From contig CALNVZ010003430.1 in the NCBI GenBank assembly GCA_940671915.1, positions 23,271,479 through 23,335,478 of the forward strand: a DNA stretch of 64,000 nucleotides, read 5' to 3'. Of this stretch, positions 56,501 to 64,000 are shown piece by piece (position 1 is the stretch's first letter; each line of letters begins with the position of its first letter). The translations under genes and the position numbers were made by a program. The DNA comes from Paracentrotus lividus (taxonomy: Eukaryota; Echinodermata; Echinoidea; Camarodonta; Echinidae). Below the pieces are notes generated by a model. The model was given only the letters and a program-made list of their open reading frames with translations, ran no database searches and had not been told where the DNA came from.

Positions 56501-59500
56501 AGAAATTGCACAAACGAGTCATTTACATAAATAACCAGTGACCTTTGATGTCCTGACCTCAAAAATCTAATCAGTTCATCTTTCCTCCCACATGACCCAA
56601 GTTTGAAGTTGATCCATAAAACGGTTCAGAAGTTACAGCAAGAACGTGCCATTTTCATGTATACAATGACGTCTGTGACCCTTGACCTTTGACTTCATGA
56701 CCTCAAAATATAATAAATTCATTGTCCCTACCATATGCACACATGACCCAAGTTTGATGTTCATCCATCAAACTGTTCTTAAGTTATCGCAAGAACAAGC
56801 CATTTTCACGTACACAATGTCCTCTGTGGCCTTTGAACTTTGACCTCATGACTCTAAATTCTAATCAGTTTATTGTCCGTCCCATATGCACATATGACCT
56901 AAGTTTGAAATTGATCCGTCAAACGGTTTTTAAGTTTATTGCGAGAACAAGCCATTTTCATGTACACAATGACCTCTGTGACCTTTGACCTCATGACCCC
57001 AAAATCTGATAAGTTCATTGTCCCTCCCATATGTAAATATGATCCAAGTTTGAAGTTGATCCCTCAAACGGTTCTTAAGTTATCGCAAGAACGAGAGCCA
57101 TTTTCACACACACAATGACCTGTGACCTTTGACCTTTGACCCCAAAATCTAATCAGTTCATTGCCCCTCCCATATGCACACATTACTCAAGTTTGAAGTT
57201 GACCCGTCACACAGTTCTTAAAGCTGGTGTATAGTTTCGGGAGAAAGAAGAATTAATTTTGATTCACATTAAGATAAATTATGAAAGATTGAATCCAAGA
57301 ACTATAATAAAGCAAATTATAGTTCTTGAAATCTCGTTTTAGTGTCTTTATTTCATAATATAAGGATAAAAAAGATAAGTCGGGGACCCGTCTCAGGTTA
57401 GCGCTCACGTGGAAAACCAATGGGGATTCTCTTGTGTGGGTGTTACACACAGATTGTTCGCACTAATTCACGCCGTAACCTCCGGCGTGCGAACTTGTCA
57501 GCAGAGTTCTAAACGGCAGTCGAATTACCCTTGATTCAAACAAATTCAATGAAATTCATCAGAAATAAAGAAAGGAATGTCACAAGATCTCTCACAAATA
57601 TCTTTTATTGCAATGTGGGAAACATGAAACTACATTTGATCGGTTTTGTGCCAATTCCTTTTTTGTTACCAAAACTATACACCAGGTTTAAGTTATTGCG
57701 AGAACGAACCATTTTCATGTATACAATGACATCTGTGACCTTTGACCTTTGACCTCATGACCCTAAAATCTAATCAGTTCATTGCCCCTCCCATAGGCAC
57801 ACATTACCCAAGTTTGAAGTTGACCCGTCAAACGGTTTTTAAGTTATGGCGAGAACGAGCCATTTTCATGCATACAATGACCTCTGTGACCTTTGACCTT
57901 TGACCTAATGACCCCAAAGTCTAATCAGATCATTGTCCCTACCATATGCATACATGATCCAAGTTTGAAAGTGATCCGTCAAACGGTTCTTAAGTTATCG
58001 CGAGAACGAAAACGGGACGGACGGACGGACGGACGGACGGACGGACAACCCGAAAACATAATGCCTCCGGCACCACCTTCGGTGGCGGAGGTATAAAAAA
58101 CAGTGCGTGAGTGACACGATAGAAAAAAGACATGGGTTTCTGACCATCATTGGTTATGGTTGGATTTGTGCTCAGGTAGATCTCTATAAAGGGTACCATA
58201 GGTGCTGGTATATGTGTATGAATAGTGTACCTCTCCCGACATTTATTATGTTTATCAATCATTCCCTCTCTGTGGAAAATGGTCCACCCCTATGTGTCGT
58301 GAGTGACACGACATCCAAAATGTGAGTGACACGACCAGTGCCTTAAACCTGGTGTATAGTTTTGGTAACAAAAAAAAAAATCGGCATAAAACCAATTAAA
58401 TATAGTCTCATGTTGTTCACATTGCGCTAAAAGACATGTGTGAGAGATTTTGTGATATTCCTTTCACGATTTCCGGTGAATTTCAGTGAAATGTTTAAAT
58501 CCAAACACAATTTGTAACGGTTTTGAGACCTTTGCTGGGTTGTCCTGTCCCCCGAACTTCCCGCATGAATGGACTGTAGCGATCTGTGTGTATCACCCAC
58601 ACAAGAGAATCCCCATTGGTTTTCCATGTGAACGCCTGTGCACACAAAGCTGTGTCGGGTCCCCGTCTTATCTTTTTTATACTATAATATCGTGAAATAA
58701 AGACATTAAAACGAGATTCCATGTAATATAACTTTCTTTGTTACAGTTATAGGATTCAGGCTTTCATATTATCTAACTATGAATCCAAATTAAATTGTTC
58801 CTTCTCCCAACACTATACACCAGCTTTAAATTCAACATTTCAAATAAATAACTAAATCCAAATTACCTGTATTTATATGCCATGTTAGAGTAGTCCATGA
58901 AAATTACTTTAAGCAAAAAAAATCTTACAAAAGTGATTAGTTATAAGAATAAGAGGCATTTAAAGCACCATAGTCCCATACGTGCAAATTCCTGTTTGCT
59001 CAATTATTCAGCGTAAGAAAACTGGATCACATGTTTGAACTTAAATAATTGTTTGTATTGTAAAGAAGCCTTTGTGTTGATTTCAGATCCTAATTTGCAT
59101 TTTCAAAGGCACAGTGCCACATTGAAATTTCAGCTAAACGTCCCACTTAGTCTGAATATGACCACATGTACATTCAGTGTGTAAATTCACATCACTACAT
59201 GACCTCAATTGTTATTCCACCAGTTTTTAATACAAACCTCCATAATGATCAAACTCACATGTATTCTTTTCTGAACATTTTTACAAAATTGGAAAAATTG
59301 CTTCTTCTAGATTCGTCTTCACAATTGGAGCAATGTAAAATTGACTTGACTTTTATTCCTATAACCACTTTCAGAGTTGTAGAAAAACAACATAAAGATT
59401 AATCAAGTAAAAGCTCATTTAACAAAATAAAGTTAAAAAGTTACAAGTTTTGCCACTAATTTTACAACTTAAGCAATCTTACCTAAAACTTTGACAGTTC

Positions 59501-62500
59501 TCCACCATACACCAGTTCTTTGTGACCCTTCTTCAGTTGCTCTGATGTTGACTGTCACGTTGTATTCTCCCCTCACTGGATACATGTAGGTTAAATCAGG
59601 CTGATTGAGGGAAAGAGAGCAATTGATATGTTGTGTGATGTTAACATTAAAGGGGAAGTTCACCCTGGATTTTTATTGGTTTTAAAAAATGCAGAAAAAT
59701 ACGGGTAAAGGTTGGAAGAAAAAAAAAATAGCGAAGTTATGAACATTTAAAGTTTTGATTCTGTGACGTCACATGCGAGCAGCTCTCTAGTGTGTTGTGT
59801 ATGCACATTTCATAAATTTGTCCTTTTTCATGGTTCTTGATAACGGAATGGGTCAATTTGATAGAGGCATGTATATGAAAATAGATTTGATGATATATCG
59901 ACCGCACAGGTGAAAAAATTAAATATTCTTCTGAAAAATGACACTTTTATGGAATTTACATCATAACACATAGGAGAGCAGCTGACGTCACAGAATCAAA
60001 ACTTTAAATATTCATAACTACGTTATTTTTTGGTTGATTTTCTTCAAACCTTCACTCACTTCATTTTTCTTCTATTTTTCTGCATTTTATAAAGCCAATC
60101 GAATCCCAGGGTGAACTTCCCTTTTAAGGAGTTTTTGAACATGTCTATGTGCTGCCTAAACGAGCTTGAGAGGATAAAGAATGTAAAATAATTTTGATAA
60201 TAATGATCGCTTATTGATTCATGATTCTCTGAAAAGCTCTTCTATAGGTCGACAGGCTAGAGGTCAACTTGAAATTCTTTGTCTCACCCGTCCACTATGC
60301 GGCGTCACCCTATGGTCATCACTCATGAGATCAGTGGGTATCACGCGTGAAGAAGCCACCATTATTATTATAATTATTTGTGAAAAGCTTCTATTCTTTA
60401 TCCTCTCGACCTCCTTCAGGCAGCACATCGTCACATTCAAAATTAATGAATTTTAAATGTTCATAACAGGCACAACGTTTTCATGTGTCCACAGATAAGA
60501 ACAGACACATCAAAATCAAGACACTTCAATTAGGATCTTACGTACAGTGACCCTAAAAATTATGATGCAACCGTACCCCCCCCCCCCCCAACAAAAGTAA
60601 AATATAAATATTCAATAATATAATAAAATTAGATTAGAGCTCTGATAAGGATCAAGTCACATATCACTCCGGGGGCTCTTACAGCTTGTAAAAACAGCCA
60701 CTTTGCAATGTTCTTACAAACCGCACTGTACAAAAATGGGCAAAACAGATGGTTTTTTTTACAAGCAATACAGGCATTGGATGATATATGTATGTAATCC
60801 AGGTATTAGAGGGGAAACTAAGCCTAGATAAACAAGTTCACGTATACATGTTGAAATGGACAATTCAAAGCAACAAAAATATACAATGGGGGGGGGGGGG
60901 GGTTACCATCATTATGCCAGTCTTTTAGTTTGGAACTATGGCTACACCTACCGATTCTTTTGTATAAATTTTGACCCCGTTTCCCATGTTCCATGTATAG
61001 AGAAGTAACGCTCCCTCAAAGTAGCTGCTAGGATCGTAGATAGCTGCCGAGAGACCCAGGTTGGTCTTGGTGGGTATCGTACAGGAAGGATTGCTGATAT
61101 TGCATTGTGGGTAGGCAGTGGAGATCATCATGATGTCACCATTGATGGTGTCTGTAAAGAGGATTAAAAGGAGAATTAATGAAACACTACTGTATAAGCC
61201 AATATTTTCGCGAACAGATATTTTCGCGATTTTGGACTAATTGGGGAAATTCGCGAGAGCAAAATTTCGCGATTTTGGTGATAACTTCATTACTATAAAT
61301 AGCCTTGTACTGAAGTGGAAATTTTCGCGATGACTGACTCGCGAAATTCGCGAAAATAAAGTCAACGCGAAAATAACCACTTATACAGTATTTCATGCAA
61401 AGGGTTAAGAAACTTTCTCAGATTCTGACAATGAGGTATAAGTTGAAATGGCCGGAAGATGATGTTGCAAATTATTCAATCATGTACAGGTTTGACCTTC
61501 AATAACCTTGAGAAAGATGTACGTCACAAGTGGTAATACACATTTCCTTTTGAAATAGAGAAATTTTTATGGTTTTTTATGGGTATATCATTGAGAATTC
61601 TTTCACCTACGTTATTTGTACAACAGACTATATCACATGCTTCAGTCCCATAAATTCTATTTCATGTTTACCCTCACTATCTAAAAATCAAATACAATCA
61701 CGTCAACACGAAGAAAAAAAATTATGGTTTCAATAATCAATAAAATTTTTAGTGTCTGAACAAACTGTCAAGTTATGTGCATTTACTGTATACAGTTTAA
61801 TAGGTACAGGTATTAAAAAAAAAAATCTATTTTTAGAACTCAAAGTACAATGACTGTTGATATTACTTGCTTTTTGTAAAGTGAACCGGTATCATACCAA
61901 TATGACAGAAGAGATTGTAAATAATGGCTTAGCTGAGTTCATGCTATAACATTTTATCATCTAGCTATGCTCAAATATATACCGCTATATCTACATTGTA
62001 TAGCTTTTGAATGAATTCATAATGAAAATAGAAAGAGAAAGGAAGCATTATCAGATGTTGCTGACGTCAATCACAAAGCTTTATTTACCTTTCATTTCAA
62101 ATTGTTTATTCTTTACCGGAAATCGGGGTACTGGCATTATCTTTGCTTATGAAGTGACCGTGAGAGAGTAAAATAGGCGGTTTGATTAGAAATGGGGCAC
62201 AAAATTTTATATTACTGAAACCTAATTTCAACTTTAAATAGGGATTCTATACCAGTTTTCTTTTAAAGATTGATTCGGATCGGTAGACATTTGTATGAAA
62301 TAACTTCTTTCAATAGGGTAAAAAAACGACATTAAAATTTATTATGAAATGCTTTTTAAAAAGAAACGAAACATAAATGCTTTATTACCTGTTACTTGAA
62401 TGTTTGAATTTGCCTCTCCAACCAAATCGCCAAGCAGGCTTTCATAAACTTGTACTTTAATTGTCATCTCTCCCGGTTTTAAATCTCTTTCAAATGGAAT

Positions 62501-62673
62501 CTGTATAGTACACTTATCAACACAAAACATGTTCTGTGGCAGGTATTCGGGAGGACCTGTCCATTTAAAGTAACGAAGTTTCTGCGGAGTAGGCGAGAGT
62601 GTTGCGACAAAAGTTGCAAGGGTGCCCGTCATGACAGGTCCATCGTTTTTTACAGAGACTTTGAATTTCATTT
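53542..62673 (-). CDS. TMEM130: TMEM130-like type I membrane glycoprotein, N-terminal exon missing
   Basis: Minus-strand exons: 62673-62389, 61151-60952, 59600-59483, 55657-55570, 54558-54347, 53845-53542. The first four junctions agree in phase. The last does not (54347 ends in phase 1; 53845 needs two bases), so a small exon may be missing there. The extracellular part has a beta-sandwich-like first domain (MKFKVSVKNDGPVMTGTLAT, then FKWTGPPEYLP), and a PKD-like domain (GALLLYTWNMGNGVKIYT, where the usual motif is WDFGDG; then PVRGEYNVTVNIRA). A second Ig/PKD-like unit follows (PPVELCLTVDGPSSEW, then YHFKSLGEYTFQAAATNNVS). Many N-x-S/T glycosylation sites are present. One transmembrane helix (SITAITVAVVAGLCMTCIAA) is followed by basic RRNKKR and a tail with VEVANFDF, the word shared with vertebrate TMEM130 (VEVADFDF). 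The signal-peptide exon is not seen up to 64000. The cellular role of this family is poorly known. Confidence 0.8.
56265..58096 (-). mobile_element. Helitron-like non-autonomous element, copy 3, interrupted
   Basis: This is the same family in reverse orientation. CTAG (56265-56268 as ctag), a 10-nt spacer and the GACCG/CGGTC hairpin (56279-56292) mark the 3' end. The GACG run and the 'accaccttcggtggcggagg' hairpin mark the other end near 58050-58095. The interior consists of tandem units with 'tgacctttgacctcatgacc'. A TTAA-flanked miniature transposon (57222-57687) is inserted in one unit. Confidence 0.65.
57222..57687 (+). mobile_element. TTAA-flanked miniature transposon, AGCTGGTGTATAG family, copy A
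   Basis: 466 bp between TTAA at 57218-57221 and 57688-57691. Ends are 'agctggtgtatagtttcggg' and 'ccaaaactatacaccaggt'. It interrupts one tandem unit of the Helitron-like copy 3. The neighbouring units read 'ggttcttaagttatcg', so the empty site with a single TTAA is visible directly. Confidence 0.75.
58347..58825 (-). mobile_element. TTAA-flanked miniature transposon, AGCTGGTGTATAG family, copy B
   Basis: 479 bp between TTAA at 58343-58346 and 58826-58829. Ends are 'acctggtgtatagttttggt' and 'ccaacactatacaccagct'. It is inverted relative to copy A, with shared interior words such as 'gggtccccgtcttatctttt' and 'acacaagagaatccccattg'. Confidence 0.75.
59651..60123. mobile_element. TTAA-flanked miniature transposon, AGGGGAAGTTCACCCTGG family
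   Basis: 473 bp between TTAA at 59647-59650 and 60124-60127. Ends 'aggggaagttcaccctgg' and 'ccagggtgaacttcccctt' (the latter with minor variation) are complementary. The inner arms also pair ('gtgacgtcaca' and 'gcagctgacgtcacag' regions). It begins about 50 bp upstream of a TMEM130-like acceptor at 59601, so it lies close to the branch-point region. Confidence 0.7.
61190..61392. mobile_element. Inverted-repeat element with TATTTTCGCG words
   Basis: It opens 'tactgtataagccaatattt' and closes 'aataaccacttatacagta', with 'ttcgcga' repeated throughout in both orientations. It is the better-preserved relative of 16447-16582. It lies about 40 bp upstream of the TMEM130-like acceptor at 61152. Non-coding. 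Confidence 0.65.
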
Positions 62674-64000
62674 CTGCAAAAGAAGAGAATACATTTTGTA
62701 ATAATAATATCACTTTACATATGTTTACCCAGGGTAACCATTTCAGTTCAGACAACTGTTCTACCACAGGGCCCTGAACAAAGAAGGACAAAATGGGGGT
62801 GAGGACTTCAGTTTGTGTGTGTCAAGCATGCCAGCTACAGGGAAAATAAATTATAGGATCTTGGGAGCAATTTATCTTAAAGACCTGGGTTATATGGGAT
62901 CAAACAGGAAAATTATAGTACTATACAGCGAAATCACTTCATCACAGACAAAATATTTAAATGTAAATGCATATATTGGCAATACAATGAAAACTCACAT
63001 GTTTAGTAATTCAATGGGTGTCAGCTACATTTGTATAATTAACTCAGACATTTAAAACAACCAAACCCAGTTAGGGTAAGGTTTAAGGATACGGTTGAGG
63101 CTTAGAAAGTGTTGAGGTTTAGGGAAGAGTTGACGTTTCGGAAAGGAGTTTGCAACTAATAGGTTTTAGATCAAGCCGAGATAGTTCTGCAGACAACTTC
63201 CCCTGGACAATTACGCCCCCATATCTACCCCGTCAAAAATCTATCCCCTAAGTCTACGCCTAACCCTTTAAGCCTTTGTCTGGGGTGGGGGGGGGTAGTT
63301 GTTCTGGGGTTAATTGTCCAGGGGTACTTGTCCTGATAAGGGCCGAGACACATGAAGCTCAAATTGAAAGCCTTTACTAATACACGGTTCTCGCATTAGT
63401 TTAAAGTAGCATTTAAACTCAAGTCCAATAATTCCACCAAAACTACTAATTTCAACTAATCAGATATCTCTTCAAGCACACCTTGCTTTTAACATTATTT
63501 TTTGTTGTTAAATTATGGAGTTTTAAGCAGTTGGACCATATTCACTAATTGGCAATTTACGTACATTGTATGCACTAATATCTATTTGACTAAAAGTTAA
63601 CCATATTACAGTTTTCCACAGACAGGATGATGTGGTAAACATCCTGGAAACTGTTTATATTCATTCAGACCTGGCTACAAAAATGTACACGTATCATTAT
63701 ATATATATCAACCACATAATGAGTCATAACTTCTTGTCATCTCTAAATGTAAAGCAAGCAATCATTTGCAAGAGTTTAAAGGAAACTAGTACCCAAGGAC
63801 ATATCACTTTTTAGGAAAGAGCATAATGAGAGGAGCAATTTAAAAAAGGTTTCATCAAAATCGGTTATAAAATAAGAAAGTGTTGGAAGTTTGAAAAGTC
63901 TCGTTGTAACTTCTATGGGTATCCTCAAATTGGCAACATTGGCTTCAGGATGACCAATTTTGTGAACAACTCTCCATTTGTTTTGTACACAAATTTTCAG
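62674..64000. other. Right-edge intron or upstream region of the TMEM130-like gene
   Basis: The missing signal-peptide exon should lie here or beyond 64000. I found no minus-strand ATG followed by a hydrophobic signal and a suitable donor. 63850-63970 is a fragment of the foldback family at 29765-30345. Confidence 0.4.

Larger units (their letters stand above)
56132..59150 (+). repeat. Repeat with reiterated GTGAGTGACACGAC phrase, interrupted by two transposons
   Basis: The phrase occurs at 56132-56145, 58107-58120 (one change), 58299-58312 and 58322-58335. The Helitron-like copy 3 and TTAA element B are inserted within it. After them, about 58870-59150 repeats the segment that follows the phrase repeat at 22957-23350, which ties the two loci to one family. 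Confidence 0.5.

Noticed and set aside
62342..62791. Reading the whole 149-codon frame as a single-exon protein
   Set aside because: Only 62389-62673 is bounded by splice sites in phase with the next exon; the flanking residues are intron translation.

Overview
This is animal (metazoan) nuclear DNA. It is AT-rich, has short exons with GT/AG borders and long introns, and its non-coding sequence is dense with short inverted-repeat transposons, SINE-like pieces and microsatellites. The repeat set (transposons starting AAAGGGGAAGTTCACC, others with GGGGGCATTTCATSAAAG ends, 'TATTTTCGCG' hairpins, and a repeat ending in a GACCG-loop-CGGTC hairpin) and the gene content suggest a marine deuterostome, most likely an echinoderm such as a sea urchin. 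The organism is an inference from remembered repeats, not from a search.

Three multi-exon genes can be rebuilt exon by exon. (1) About 24.83 kb down to 6.2 kb, minus strand: a BTB/POZ-domain protein. Fourteen exons join in frame to give 585 codons, and a fifteenth terminal exon is tentative. (2) 34.78-45.76 kb, plus strand: an F-box/WD40 protein recognisable as FBXW10-like. Ten exons join without a phase error into 1301 codons, including a long low-complexity C-terminal tail. (3) About 62.67-53.54 kb, minus strand: a TMEM130-like single-pass membrane glycoprotein. Its signal-peptide exon is not found and probably lies beyond the right edge. A broken first exon at 49.99 kb looks like the N-terminal part of the Crypton/DUF3504-related (ZMYM/KCTD1/QRICH1-like) family and carries a reading-frame shift.

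Layout: 1-6.2 kb intergenic repeats with one possible orphan exon; 6.2-24.83 kb BTB gene; 25-34.7 kb repeat-rich intergenic DNA with nested elements and long hairpins; 34.78-46.2 kb FBXW10-like gene; 46.2-53.5 kb intergenic with the broken exon and transposons; 53.54-64 kb TMEM130-like gene with introns full of transposons.

The most unusual signals are structural. In three places, across two neighbouring genes, a segment holding the end of an intron plus the head of the next exon has been tandemly duplicated (7, 3 and 3 copies; periods about 200, 175 and 163 bp), leaving rows of truncated exon heads with apparent acceptor sites and no visible donor upstream of the full exon. Two of the three arrays also contain a Helitron-like repeat that itself carries arrays of DR1 nuclear-receptor half-sites. 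Several unrelated-looking repeats share an architecture in which one short 'phrase' recurs at several places inside the element, and the phrase appears to differ as a set between two copies that share a flank. Three TTAA-target miniature transposon families are present, one of them with its pre-insertion site readable.
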